Shown here in pieces: positions 1-7,625 of a stretch of DNA of 64,000 nt (position 1 is the first letter of the stretch; every line of letters starts with the position of its first letter). A model generated the notes under the pieces. That model made no database searches and was not told the origin of the DNA. It saw only the letters and a list, made by a program, of their open reading frames with translations. The stretch is from NCBI RefSeq assembly GCF_004570875.1, contig NZ_SPQK01000012.1:83502-147501 (forward strand), in the 5' to 3' direction. The stretch is from Blastococcus sp. CT_GayMR16 (GTDB lineage: Bacteria > Actinomycetota > Actinomycetes > Mycobacteriales > Geodermatophilaceae). Made by a program: the position numbers and the translations under genes.

Positions 1-1084
1 GCTCGGCGGCCCGGTCGTGCGCCCACAGCGGCGTGAACGCGCCTGCCCGATCCCCGAGGCCGGCGAGGTACTCGATGCCCGCGCCGTCCTCGAACCAGGG
101 GTCGCCCTCGAAGTCGAGATAGAGGTCGCCCGGGCTCGGCGGCGGCAGGCGCAGCAGTCCGAGGCCCGGCTGCGGGTCGAGCAGCGTGCGCGACGGCTGC
201 CCCGTGGTCCGCTCGCGGAGCTGCTCCGCCGCCTGCTGCTGTAACCGAGTGCGCGCGTCGGCACCGATGCCCGACGACTGCAGAAGCTCAGGCGACGCCG
301 TCGCCAGGTCGTACAGGGTCGCGATGCCGGCCGCCCGCAGCGCGTCCCGGTGGTCGCCGCGCATGAAGGCAACCAGTCCGAGGTCGTCCGCCTGCCGCAG
401 CTCGGTGTTGCAGCGCTCGGCCCAGCGGCACTGCTCGCAGTAGCCGATCGGCGAGGGACCGGTCTCCGGCGGCGCATCGACGAACGCCTCCAGCCGGGCC
501 CGCGCCCGGCGGGCGTAGGGAGCGACGTCGATCAGCCGCCACGGCCGCGAGACGCCGTCCCCGGTGACGACGTGGATGAACTCGGGGGCCACCCCCTGCA
601 GCACCGTCAGCCGTTCGGCGTAGGTGGCCATCTGCAGCAGCGCGGCGACCTTCAGCTTCCGTGCCAGTTTGGTGTCGGCGATCTCGTACGACCAGTCCCC
701 GAAGGCGGAGCGGCCAGGCACCTTCAGCAGGAAGTCGGACTGCCCGCCCCAGGCGCCGTCGAAGAACGTCCCCTGGTAGACGACGTCGACGCCGCGGCGC
801 ATGGCCTCGACCGTCTCGGCCTCAGCCTGACGGCGTCCAGGAGCGTCGAAGACGGTCTCGATCTCCGTCACCGACTTGCCGGACACCTTCAACGACGCCA
901 GGTACTTCTCCTCGTGCGCCATGCCCCGGTCGAAGACGAACTGCAGCTCCTCCGTCGTCTCGACGTCCGGCGCCGCCCACTCCCCCGTGGCCACTCCGAG
1001 GTCGAGCCACGTCAGGTGCCGGCACTCCTGATGGGCGGTCAGGTCGGTCGGGCTGAGCACCAGCCGCCCGTCGAGTTGCTGCAT
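1..1084 (-). CDS. TM0106-type RecB-like nuclease (C-terminus off left edge)
   Basis: The minus strand is open from an ATG at 1084 (preceded by GGAGGC) to the window edge, about 361 codons, so only the N-terminal part is present. The translation contains the cysteine-bearing stretch CRHLTWLDLGV near the start, a RecB-type nuclease core (DFLLKVPGRS then YEIADTKLARK), and a second cysteine cluster CEQCRWAERC. It then enters the DLYLDFEGDPW motif of the RNase-H-like region. This order is characteristic of the TM0106 family, whose larger members also carry a C-terminal superfamily I helicase; here that part would lie outside the window. The family is expected to be a cytoplasmic metal-dependent nuclease with an Fe-S-like cysteine set; its biological role is not established. 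Transcribed away from the next gene, with a 151-bp gap. Confidence 0.8.
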   Translation of the reverse strand, partial: MQQLDGRLVLSPTDLTAHQECRHLTWLDLGVATGEWAAPDVETTEELQFVFDRGMAHEEKYLASLKVSGKSVTEIETVFDAPGRRQAEAETVEAMRRGVDVVYQGTFFDGAWGGQSDFLLKVPGRSAFGDWSYEIADTKLARKLKVAALLQMATYAERLTVLQGVAPEFIHVVTGDGVSRPWRLIDVAPYARRARARLEAFVDAPPETGPSPIGYCEQCRWAERCNTELRQADDLGLVAFMRGDHRDALRAAGIATLYDLATASPELLQSSGIGADARTRLQQQAAEQLRERTTGQPSRTLLDPQPGLGLLRLPPPSPGDLYLDFEGDPWFEDGAGIEYLAGLGDRAGAFTPLWAHDRAAE

Positions 1085-1235
1085 CGCCCGTGCCTCCGTC
1101 GTCCGCGGTCTCGCGAGGCCGGACCGGCCTGCCGGTGGATGAGATCGGACGGTACTGACAGGTTGCGTAGATCTTGGCCGTCGAGGGGAGGAGCGAGCGA
1201 CTGACCTAGGGCCTCACGTCACCGCGATGAGCGAA

Positions 1236-2030
1236 TCATCTCACTGACGTGGAGATTGGCTCCAGGAAGAAGAGTTCCTGGGTGCTGTTGTAGTCGACGA
1301 CCCGAGCCACGATGCGCAGATTGTCCCCGGTGCCGATCGTGTCCGGAATGTTCGAGCCCGTCAGGTGCAGATCGTTCGTGATGTTGACGTCTTGGAACTG
1401 AAAGTTCGGGCCAGCCGTGGATGTTTCGCTGTAATCTCCGGCACCGATCAGAATGTCATATCTCGTCGTGTAATCGCCATGATTGTTCAGGTAGGCGATG
1501 TTTCCATCGAACTCGATGGTCCTGCCCCGGTACGTGGCTGCGAACTCTCCGACCGCAGGCACGCTCGCGTCCGTGATCGCGACCAGCGCTGCCAGATCCG
1601 CGTTGTTCTCCACCGTCAGGGGCTCGTCCTCGGCGGACGGTGTGGGGACGGCCGGGCTGCTCACCACCGGCTCCTGAGCAAGCTCGCCACCCGTCCCGGC
1701 GTCGGCCTCCGTTGCCGACGCGGTCGGCTGGGATGGGCCGCCACTCCCCTGCGTCCCGACGACGACACCGACGAGGATCCCGAGCAGGACCAGCGCGGCG
1801 GCCGACACGGCCAGAAGCTGCACCTTCCGATCCAGGCGGCGGAAGGCCGCCAGCGCCGCCGTACCGAACGTCGTGGGCTTGACGCGGCGGAAGGTCAGTT
1901 CCGTCCGCAACACTCCTTGGTTCCGGCTGTCGACCTCCCAGCCGTCCTTCTCCCACTTCGCGATCGTCTTGGCTTCGCTGCCGCGGATTGCCTGAACGGA
2001 CGTGAACTCGTACTGCGCGTCGTCGACCAC
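1236..2030 (-). CDS. DUF4839 single-pass membrane protein
   Basis: A 264-residue protein read from a GTG at 2030. The N-terminal 50 residues (YEFTSVQAIRGSEAKTIAK, then WEKDGWEV and LRTELTFRR) form the small cytoplasmic module typical of DUF4839 proteins. One transmembrane helix follows at about residues 70-92. After it come a Ser/Thr/Pro/Ala-rich linker and a C-terminal domain of about 130 residues that would face outward. The family has no known function. I chose the GTG because the conserved module starts right after it and a TACGGT -10 element lies six bases upstream, pointing to a leaderless transcript; the longer open frame upstream has no family-like sequence. Topology is inferred. Confidence 0.75.
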   Translation of the reverse strand: MVDDAQYEFTSVQAIRGSEAKTIAKWEKDGWEVDSRNQGVLRTELTFRRVKPTTFGTAALAAFRRLDRKVQLLAVSAAALVLLGILVGVVVGTQGSGGPSQPTASATEADAGTGGELAQEPVVSSPAVPTPSAEDEPLTVENNADLAALVAITDASVPAVGEFAATYRGRTIEFDGNIAYLNNHGDYTTRYDILIGAGDYSETSTAGPNFQFQDVNITNDLHLTGSNIPDTIGTGDNLRIVARVVDYNSTQELFFLEPISTSVR

Positions 2031-2036
2031 TGATGG

Positions 2037-2042
2037 ACCGTA
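2037..2042 (-). promoter_or_regulatory. -10 element (TACGGT) for leaderless DUF4839 gene
   Basis: Read on the minus strand, TACGGT lies six bases before the GTG at 2030. This matches the TANNNT plus 6-7 bases arrangement of leaderless actinobacterial genes. No convincing -35 is visible. Confidence 0.45.
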
Positions 2043-2220
2043 AGCACGGCGGACGGCGCACCGTGGGTGCCGCTCGGCCGTCGTCGTGCCACTTCCCCCT
2101 CTCGGGACACGGCAGGAGCAGCAACCACCTGACTTCCCACAGGTGTCAGGGCCGTCGTCCGACCGTGCGCGTCGCGCTTGCGCGGCACGCGGCTCGCCTC
2201 CCGCTCGACGATCTCGACTG

Positions 2221-2470
2221 ATGTTCCCGATCCACTTCGCCACCACGGACAGGACACGGCCCGTCCTGATCCTGACTCGTGAGCTGGTGCGCCCGCACCT
2301 CACTCGCGTCACCGTCGCCCCGATCACCAGCACCGTCCGTGGGGCTGTCCACCGAGGTCCCGGTCGGACGGGCGAACGGGCTGGCCATCCCAGCGTGGTC
2401 GGTTGCGACAACGTCGTCACCGGCCCTGCAGGCGGCATTCGACCTCGACGACCTGACGGTTCACGGCTGA
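2221..2470 (+). pseudogene. Decayed MazF/PemK-type toxin gene
   Basis: Starting at the ATG at 2221, frame 1 reads IHFATTDRTRPVLILTREL followed by VRPHLTRVTVAPITSTVRG, a strong match to the core of one MazF/PemK subgroup. The expected next segment LSTEVPVGRANGL is present but in another frame. HPSVVGCDNVVTGPAGG returns to the first frame, and the C-terminal AAFDLDDLTVHG is again in the second frame before the stop at 2470. At least three frame changes, plus apparent loss of the piece between VVTGPA and AAFDL, mean no functional toxin can be made. No intact cognate antitoxin is recognisable upstream, although a stop overlaps the ATG (TGATG), as in antitoxin-toxin operons. Confidence 0.75.
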
Positions 2471-2493
2471 TTCCCCAGCCTCTCGCGATATCT

Positions 2494-2559
2494 GCGCCAG
2501 GGGGCCACGTCATGCTCGGCTACTGGAACCGCCCAGACGAGGAGCGCGCCGTCCACTGA
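2494..2559 (+). pseudogene. Sliver of an acyl-CoA ligase gene
   Basis: Twenty-one codons before a stop at 2559 read GGHVMLGYWNRPDEERAV, the conserved motif of acyl-CoA synthetases where the growing face contacts the adenylate (compare GPNVMLGYWNRPEET-like sequences). No other ligase sequence is seen on either side, so this is gene debris. With the mazF remnant just before it, it accounts for most of the 577-bp gap between the DUF4839 gene and the next intact gene. The short length makes chance similarity possible. Confidence 0.45.
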
Positions 2560-2577
2560 TCCCGAATTGGGCTTGAT

Positions 2578-2605
2578 GGATAGCGTCGCCTTGACGACAC
2601 TATCC
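2578..2605. promoter_or_regulatory. Inverted repeat, candidate operator of the HTH-nucleotidyltransferase operon
   Basis: GGATAG (2578-2583) pairs with CTATCC (2600-2605), and inside it CGTC (2584-2587) pairs with GACG (2593-2596). The repeat ends two bases before the ATG at 2608, where an autoregulatory antitoxin would bind. It could instead act as an mRNA hairpin at the ribosome site. Confidence 0.5.
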
Positions 2606-2607
2606 GT

Positions 2608-3276
2608 ATGGCACTGATGACGACCCAGCAGGCCGCTGACCGGATCGGCGCCTCGGTCCGCCACGTGCAGCGCTTGGTCGCAGACGGCGGCCTGGTGGCG
2701 ATCGGTACCGACCGCATCGACGCCGAGTCCGTCGCCCAGTGGATGGCCCAACGCGCGGGCAGCCGGGTGCGCGCATGGGAGGAGCCGACAGCCTGGGCCG
2801 CCGTCGCGCTCCTCGAGGGCGAGCCGGCTCAGTGGCTCGGGCAGGCGCAACGGTCACGCCTGCGCTCGGCGCTCACTGACGGAACCACCGCTGAGCTCAC
2901 CGCGCGGACCCGCAACCGGGCGGAGGTCCACCACTTCCATGCGCATCCGCGTGCGCTCGGACACCTGACTCGCGACGTCATCGATCCCGGGACGACGCAG
3001 GGCATCGGCGGGCTGACCAGCGCGACGGACCGGCTCGACGGATACGTCGACGAGGGCGCCCTACGCCGCCTGGAGCAGCGCTACCGGCTGGACCCCGATC
3101 CCTCCGGCAACGTCACCCTCCGGGCGACGAACATGAGCGCGGACGTCGTGGAAGCGCTCGCCCAGGGACGCCGGCACGTGCTCGCGGCGCTGGACCTCGC
3201 GACGTCCACCGATGCCCGGGAGCGCTCGGCTGGTCACCGGATCCTCGACCGCGCCCTGGAGCGGCTGCGTGGCTGA
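2608..3276 (+). CDS. Excisionase/MerR-type HTH protein, probable antitoxin partner
   Basis: A 222-residue protein whose first 50 residues form an excisionase-type winged helix-turn-helix (TTQQAADRIGASVRHVQRL, then IDAESVAQWM). The rest is an alpha-helical region I do not recognise. The gene overlaps the following nucleotidyltransferase gene by eight bases, so the two are translationally coupled. An HTH protein followed by an AbiEii-like nucleotidyltransferase is the layout of type IV-like AbiE systems and related HTH/nucleotidyltransferase modules, in which the first gene is the antitoxin and autorepressor. The inverted repeat at 2578-2605 fits autoregulation. The antitoxin role is inferred from this arrangement. 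A second ATG at 2617 is an alternative start. Confidence 0.75.
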   Translation: MALMTTQQAADRIGASVRHVQRLVADGGLVAIGTDRIDAESVAQWMAQRAGSRVRAWEEPTAWAAVALLEGEPAQWLGQAQRSRLRSALTDGTTAELTARTRNRAEVHHFHAHPRALGHLTRDVIDPGTTQGIGGLTSATDRLDGYVDEGALRRLEQRYRLDPDPSGNVTLRATNMSADVVEALAQGRRHVLAALDLATSTDARERSAGHRILDRALERLRG

Positions 3277-4045
3277 CGTCCTCCGACCACCGACCCCGGC
3301 AGGCGGCTGGGCCCGGCCGTGGCCGGATGTCGCCGAGCTGGCCGCAGCGGTGCCTGCTGCGACGTGGACGCTGATCGGCGGACTGATGGTGCAGCTCCAC
3401 GCCGTCGCGGCGGGCCTTCCAGTGGTGCGGCCGACCAATGACGTCGACGTCCTGTTGCACGTCGAGACCGGCCGGGGTCGAGCCGCCCAGGTGGCCCACG
3501 GACTGGAGGAGCTGGGCTACGAGTTGGCGCCGAGCATCGATCCGCGCACGGGTACGGCCCATCGCTTCGTCCGGGGACAGGCGGTCGTCGACCTCGTGAG
3601 CTCCGATGCCGAGCGCTCGGTCGTCGACGTCGTGGCCGCCGACCATGCCCCGCCCAGCACCCTGGAGCGGATCCGGGGCTACGACCTCGTGCAGGTCGAA
3701 GGCGGCACCCAGGCGCTACGCAGGACCGTGCTCGCCGAACTGGAGATCACCGGATCGGCCCCGACCACGGTCAGCGTCCCGGACGCGTTCGGGGCCCTCA
3801 TCCTCAAGGCGGCGGCGCACAAGACGGATACCCGCGATCGCGACCGCCACCTGACCGACGCCGCTGTCCTGCTCGCCTGCGTCGACCCGTTCGAGGAGCG
3901 AGCGTCCTCAGGCAGCGACCGATCCCGCCTGCTGCACCTCCGCGAGCACCTGGCCGATCCGACCGCGCCGGCGTGGCTCCCACTCCCGGACCAGGCCCGC
4001 CGCAACGGCCGGTCGGCCCTCGACCTGCTGTGCGTTCATCGCTAG
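3269..4045 (+). CDS. AbiEii-like nucleotidyltransferase, probable toxin
   Basis: A 258-residue protein starting at a GTG that overlaps the upstream HTH gene. The nucleotidyltransferase signature is clear: LIGGLMVQLH at residues 35-44, then RPTNDVDVLL with the two metal-binding aspartates at about 58 and 60. The KAAAHKTDTRDRDRHLTDAA stretch near residue 190 resembles the conserved helical K...RxKD..D motif of AbiEii/MenT enzymes. Such toxins transfer nucleotides to tRNA 3' ends or other substrates and arrest growth or block phage. No intact toxin domain other than this is present nearby. Alternative: a stand-alone nucleotidyltransferase unrelated to defence; the coupling to an HTH gene argues against that. 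Confidence 0.75.
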   Translation: MADVLRPPTPAGGWARPWPDVAELAAAVPAATWTLIGGLMVQLHAVAAGLPVVRPTNDVDVLLHVETGRGRAAQVAHGLEELGYELAPSIDPRTGTAHRFVRGQAVVDLVSSDAERSVVDVVAADHAPPSTLERIRGYDLVQVEGGTQALRRTVLAELEITGSAPTTVSVPDAFGALILKAAAHKTDTRDRDRHLTDAAVLLACVDPFEERASSGSDRSRLLHLREHLADPTAPAWLPLPDQARRNGRSALDLLCVHR

Positions 4046-4104
4046 CAACTCAGACCCCCTTCAGCGGGACGGCTCGCGTGGACGAGGCGCAGACCCCTGA
4101 TGTG

Positions 4105-4192
4105 TCACAGCTGGAGGTGCGGCCGGAGCGCCTCGTCGACCAGGTTCGCTTCGATCCCCCGCACGGCCTCCAGGTCGCCGGGCGCCCCTCAC
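4105..4192 (-). pseudogene. MazF toxin stub with large internal deletion
   Basis: Right after the RHH antitoxin stop, overlapping it by a GTG at 4192, the minus strand reads GDLEAVRGIEAN (the MazF N-terminal motif, usually VDLEPVRGSEAN) and immediately LVDEALRPHLQL followed by a stop (the usual MazF C-terminal tail). About 85 internal residues of a normal toxin are missing, and the GTG is in a different frame from the remaining codons. What is left cannot be a toxin. This is a second mazF relic, from a different MazF subgroup than the one at 2221. Confidence 0.65.
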
Positions 4193-4419
4193 CTCGCCGT
4201 ATCGGCCACGCCGTCGCCGGAGCGGGAGTCCCATGCGGTCGGCTCCCCCGAAGCCGCCCACTCCTCCCACGCCTGCTCGTAGTCCCGTTCCAGCCGGGGC
4301 TGACGCAGCAGGTGGAGGGCGCGACGGATCGCGGCTGATCTGCTCCAGAGCCGGGCGACCCGGGCGTACTCGTCGACGAACGCGACGTCCTCGTCGCTCA
4401 GGTTGATGCTCAGCTTCAC
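4189..4419 (-). CDS. Ribbon-helix-helix antitoxin, now orphan
   Basis: A 76-residue protein starting at a GTG with AGGGGG upstream. It has a ribbon-helix-helix fold: the beta strand KLSINLSDEDVAFVDEYA, then helix RSAAIRRALHLLR. An acidic, Trp-rich tail (YEQAWEEWAASGEP) is typical of MazE-like antitoxins that clamp MazF. Its partner toxin is reduced to a non-functional stub directly downstream (4105-4192). The protein may persist as an autoregulator, as an anti-toxin against related MazF proteins elsewhere in the genome, or simply as a relic not yet decayed. Confidence 0.8.
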   Translation of the reverse strand: MKLSINLSDEDVAFVDEYARVARLWSRSAAIRRALHLLRQPRLERDYEQAWEEWAASGEPTAWDSRSGDGVADTAR

Positions 4420-4502
4420 CAGCGTGATGCCCCCTGCGTGGCACCACGGTAGGAAGAGGCCGCGACCGTGTTGTCGGTAGCTCGCAGTACCTTCTGCCGA
4501 CC

Positions 4503-5609
4503 ATGCCGAAGAGCAAGAAGAAGCGCCACCAGCGCCGCCGCCCGGGACAGCGGCCGACGCCGCCCGAGAGGGAGCTCGACGACGCCCTGCGCGCGGGCTT
4601 CGACAGTCCCGCGCCGGGTGCGCTGCTCGGGTTCGTCGGCCTGATCCTCAGCGTCGCGGCCGGCGCCCATGACCCTGCCGACAATCTCGCGGAACTGGTC
4701 CGGGGCTTGTCAGACCAGGGCCGCACAGAGACGTCGGCGGCCGTCCTCGCGATCGCCACACTCACCGGCGACATCGAGCTGCGCCGGCGGGTCCGCCGGG
4801 AGCTGGCCGACCGAGGACAGGTGCTCCCTCGATGGCTCGCGGAACTGGACCGCACCGAACCGTTCGACCGGGCCATCGAGATCAGCACCGTGTACCGGGA
4901 CGCCGACCAGCTGCTGGTGGGCGTCACCGTGCCCGGTGGCCACCCCCTCACCGCCGTCGTCCTCGTCGACAACGAGCTGGGCGCCTTCGCGGCCGAGGGA
5001 TACGTCCTGCAGTCACCGCTGGAGGATGCCGTCGCTCTGCTGCTCGAGGACGCCGACCCGGACGTCCGCGTCCGGGACATCCCTCCCGCCGACGCACGCG
5101 CCCGCATCGAAGCGGCCCTCCACGAACTGGATCTCGGCCCCGGGAGGGGCGGCTACGAGAGCTGGGCCGAGTCACGCCCCGTGGTCGATTGGATGCTCTC
5201 GTTGCTGCCCGCCGGCGGCGACGACGACGTCCTCCGGGAGCTGTCCGAGGACGAACTCGACGAGATCTCCGAGCGCTTCCTTGCGAGCCCGTTCGGGCCG
5301 GCGTGGACCGACCACGACCTCCGGCCGCTGGTCGACGAGGTCGTGGCGGCGGGCAGCGCCAACGGGATCGGGGATCCGCTGGTCTGGAGCCCGTACAACG
5401 TCGCGAGTCTGTTGGACCCCCAGCGCAGGCATCTGGACCGCGGCACGCCGTCCCTCGACAGGGCACCGGACCTGCTCCGCGACCTGATCCGCTACGGGCA
5501 CGCCGAGCGCGGCCTTCGGCCCGAGCTCACCACCGCCGCGCTGGCCGCCGTCGACGCCGCCACGGGCTCCTTCCTCCAGGCAGTGCACGAACCGACCGAC
5601 GCGGACTGA
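4503..5609 (+). CDS. Conserved actinobacterial hypothetical protein
   Basis: A 368-residue cytoplasmic protein of unknown function. It opens with a very basic tail (MPKSKKKRHQRRRPGQRP), suggestive of nucleic-acid binding or of tethering to an acidic partner. The remainder is acidic and helical, with a central beta-rich segment (LVGVTVPGGHPLTAVVLVDN) and an unusually acidic stretch at about residues 240-260 (DDDVLRELSEDELDEISE). No signal peptide or membrane helix is seen. A TACCTT element lies nine bases before the ATG, suggesting a short or absent 5' leader. It stands alone between divergent and convergent neighbours. Confidence 0.75.
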   Translation: MPKSKKKRHQRRRPGQRPTPPERELDDALRAGFDSPAPGALLGFVGLILSVAAGAHDPADNLAELVRGLSDQGRTETSAAVLAIATLTGDIELRRRVRRELADRGQVLPRWLAELDRTEPFDRAIEISTVYRDADQLLVGVTVPGGHPLTAVVLVDNELGAFAAEGYVLQSPLEDAVALLLEDADPDVRVRDIPPADARARIEAALHELDLGPGRGGYESWAESRPVVDWMLSLLPAGGDDDVLRELSEDELDEISERFLASPFGPAWTDHDLRPLVDEVVAAGSANGIGDPLVWSPYNVASLLDPQRRHLDRGTPSLDRAPDLLRDLIRYGHAERGLRPELTTAALAAVDAATGSFLQAVHEPTDAD

Positions 5610-5637
5610 CGTCCTGCTCCCGTTCGAGCATCGGCGG

Positions 5638-6177
5638 TCAGACGCCGAGGTGCGCCAGGGCCTGCAGCAGCAGCGTGCTCTGCCCGTGCATCAGCTCGGC
5701 GAGCACGGCGGGATCACGCGCCTCCAGCGGTGTGAACCAGGTCAGCTCCAGCGCGTCCTGCTGCGGCGCGCAGTCGCCCTCCACCGGCACGACGTAGGCC
5801 AGCGAGACCGCGTGCTGCCGGGGGTCGTGGAACGGCGTCACCCCGGGGGTCGGGAAGTACTCGGCCACCGCGAACGGCTGCGGCGCGGGCGGGATCCGCG
5901 GCAGCGCCAGCGGCCCGAGGTCCTTCTCCAGGTGCCGCAGCAGGGCCGCGCGGATGCGCTCGTGGTACAGCACCCGCCCCGAGACCAGCGCCCGCTTGAT
6001 CTGCCCGTCCTCACCCGCTCGCAGCAGCAGACCGACCGCGATCACGGTGCCCTGGGTGTCCACCCGTACCGGCACCACGTCGACGTAGACGATCGGCAGC
6101 CGCTCCCGCGCCGCGTCCATCTCCTCACGGGAGAGCATCCCGCCACCGGTCGCCGTCGTCAGTTCGGTCATGCGCAC
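5638..6177 (-). CDS. DUF4916 Nudix-like protein
   Basis: A 179-residue protein matching the actinobacterial DUF4916 group of Nudix-fold proteins: LPIVYVDVVPVR near the start, VLYHERIRAALLRHLEKDLG in the middle, and DPRQHAVSLAYVVPVEGD then ELTWFTPLEA toward the end. The canonical Nudix box GX5EX7REUXEEXGU is not intact, so hydrolase activity is uncertain. Cytoplasmic. The start may be the ATG at 6177 or the one two codons later. It is convergent with the gene at 4503, leaving a 28-bp gap. Confidence 0.75.
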   Translation of the reverse strand: MRMTELTTATGGGMLSREEMDAARERLPIVYVDVVPVRVDTQGTVIAVGLLLRAGEDGQIKRALVSGRVLYHERIRAALLRHLEKDLGPLALPRIPPAPQPFAVAEYFPTPGVTPFHDPRQHAVSLAYVVPVEGDCAPQQDALELTWFTPLEARDPAVLAELMHGQSTLLLQALAHLGV

Positions 6178-6239
6178 TGTCTAGCCAACGCGGCCTTGAG
6201 CAACCGCCGTGGGGGTGGACATCGGCCGACGCGCGACGC

Positions 6240-6575
6240 TCAGAGCTGGAAGAGCTCCGCCGCGGTCAGGTAGGCCGCCCACATCCCTTCCGGGTCGTGC
6301 ACATCGCCGGGATCGTCCCGCGTCGCCTGGGCCCGTGCGCGCACCGCCCGGCGGGGATCCGCAGCGACGAGGTCGACGCACAGCCCGGCGACGACAGCAC
6401 TCGCGTCGTGTTCGTCCAGACCGTCGAGGACGAGGCCGTCGTGGAGCAGGGTCGCCGCCTCGAGGAACACCTCACGAGCCATCGCGAGGTCCACCTCGGG
6501 CCGCGCCTCGGCCACTGCCTCGGCGGTCGCCAGGAACTGGTCCTGGAACGGTGGGCCCGCGGCGCTGGGCGTCAT
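6240..6575 (-). CDS. Small acidic helical protein, unknown function
   Basis: A 111-residue, strongly acidic, all-helical protein (for example EAVAEARPEVDLAMAREVFL) without signal or membrane segment. I recognise no family. Codon use and third-position GC match neighbouring genes, which supports it being real. It lies 62 bp upstream of and in the same direction as the DUF4916 gene, so the two could be cotranscribed. Confidence 0.6.
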   Translation of the reverse strand: MTPSAAGPPFQDQFLATAEAVAEARPEVDLAMAREVFLEAATLLHDGLVLDGLDEHDASAVVAGLCVDLVAADPRRAVRARAQATRDDPGDVHDPEGMWAAYLTAAELFQL

Positions 6576-6723
6576 GCCGGGAGCCTTCCACGCGCTTCCG
6601 TCGCGGCAAGCGGATTTGACGCCTGGCCCCCAGCCGGAGGCCCGGCTCTCGCGCGACGTGGGAAGCTTGAGTCATCTGACCGACGGCGACGCGCCCTGAA
6701 GGGTTCACCGTCCTTCCCGATCA

Positions 6724-6740
6724 CCTCGGCGCAACCGAGG
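6724..6740. repeat. Short hairpin upstream of zinc-ribbon gene
   Basis: CCTCGG (6724-6729) and CCGAGG (6735-6740) form a perfect six-pair hairpin with a five-base loop, 51 bases before the ATG at 6792. It could be a leader structure or an operator. The rest of the 215-bp gap shows nothing else I can support. Confidence 0.35.
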
Positions 6741-6791
6741 CACGGGCCGGCCGGTGCTCGTGCACGGACCAACCGAACGAACGGGAACCTC

Positions 6792-7625
6792 ATGGCTTTG
6801 ATCGCTTGCCCGAACTGCAACAGCGAGGACATCAACGGCACGCCGCAGGCGGACAGCCGCCTGCTGATCCACTGCAACGACTGCGGCACCGAGTGGCTGC
6901 GCGGTGAGGCCCGGCGCGACCCGAGCCGCCCCGCCGTCCGCACCATCGACTCGCTGCACGCCGCCTTCGCGACGCCGCACGACGTCCGTCCCGACGTCCG
7001 TGAGCGGGTCGACGCGCTCAAGGCGCAGTTCCTCCTCGAGCGTCGCGAGCCCGACCCCGAGGTCGAGAAGTTCCGCGACCGCTACCAGGAGCTGTTCAGC
7101 CGCGAGGGCCTGCCGAGCGCGCCCCCGGAGGAGCTCTACGACTTCGCCAACTCCCCCACCGTGGCCAATGCCGGCAACATGTCCGGCTTCAACCGCGCCT
7201 GGAAGACCCAGGGTCCGGACAAGGCGGCGCAGAAGGTCCGCGAGACGATCGAGTACCTGCTCTACGGCCCCGAGAGCCTGCGCATCGAGGACCGCCTGAC
7301 GCAGCTCATCGACGGCAAGAAGGTCGGCTTCCCGTCGTTCAACAAGGAGCCGCTGCTCACCAAGGTGCTCTGCATCGTCGAGCCCGAGCGGTTCCTGCCG
7401 GTGCTGAAGTACTCAGCGGCGACCGACGGCAAGAAGGAGATCGCCAAGCTGGTCTTCGACCTGGACCTGCCCCCGGCGGAGAAGGTCGCCTGGACGATCG
7501 GGCGCGTGGCCATCTGGAGCAACGACCTGCTCCGCTCGCTGGTCGGCAACGACATCCCCGACCTGCAGCACGCGACGCAGTTCCTGGCCTGGGCCAAGAC
7601 CCGCCCGGCCGTCTCGCGCGACTGA
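6792..7625 (+). CDS. Zinc-ribbon protein with helical domain, unknown function
   Basis: A 277-residue protein. The first 40 residues form a zinc ribbon with CPNC at 6-9 and CNDCG at 28-32. The rest is a helical domain containing ANSPTVANAGNMSGFNRAW and a C-terminal block LFDLDLPPAEKVAWTIGRVA-like segment near residue 230. This resembles proteins in which a C4 ribbon precedes a domain seen in some DNA-associated or restriction-linked proteins, but I cannot name the family. The ATG at 6792 is chosen because the CPNC ribbon begins right behind it; the open frame extends upstream without such sequence. Its stop abuts the stop of the histidine kinase gene on the other strand. Confidence 0.75.
   Translation: MALIACPNCNSEDINGTPQADSRLLIHCNDCGTEWLRGEARRDPSRPAVRTIDSLHAAFATPHDVRPDVRERVDALKAQFLLERREPDPEVEKFRDRYQELFSREGLPSAPPEELYDFANSPTVANAGNMSGFNRAWKTQGPDKAAQKVRETIEYLLYGPESLRIEDRLTQLIDGKKVGFPSFNKEPLLTKVLCIVEPERFLPVLKYSAATDGKKEIAKLVFDLDLPPAEKVAWTIGRVAIWSNDLLRSLVGNDIPDLQHATQFLAWAKTRPAVSRD

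Noticed and set aside
1085..1235. Possible short gene or RNA between nuclease and DUF4839 genes
   Set aside because: No convincing start, ribosome site, hairpin or tRNA-like fold; only promoter-sized space.
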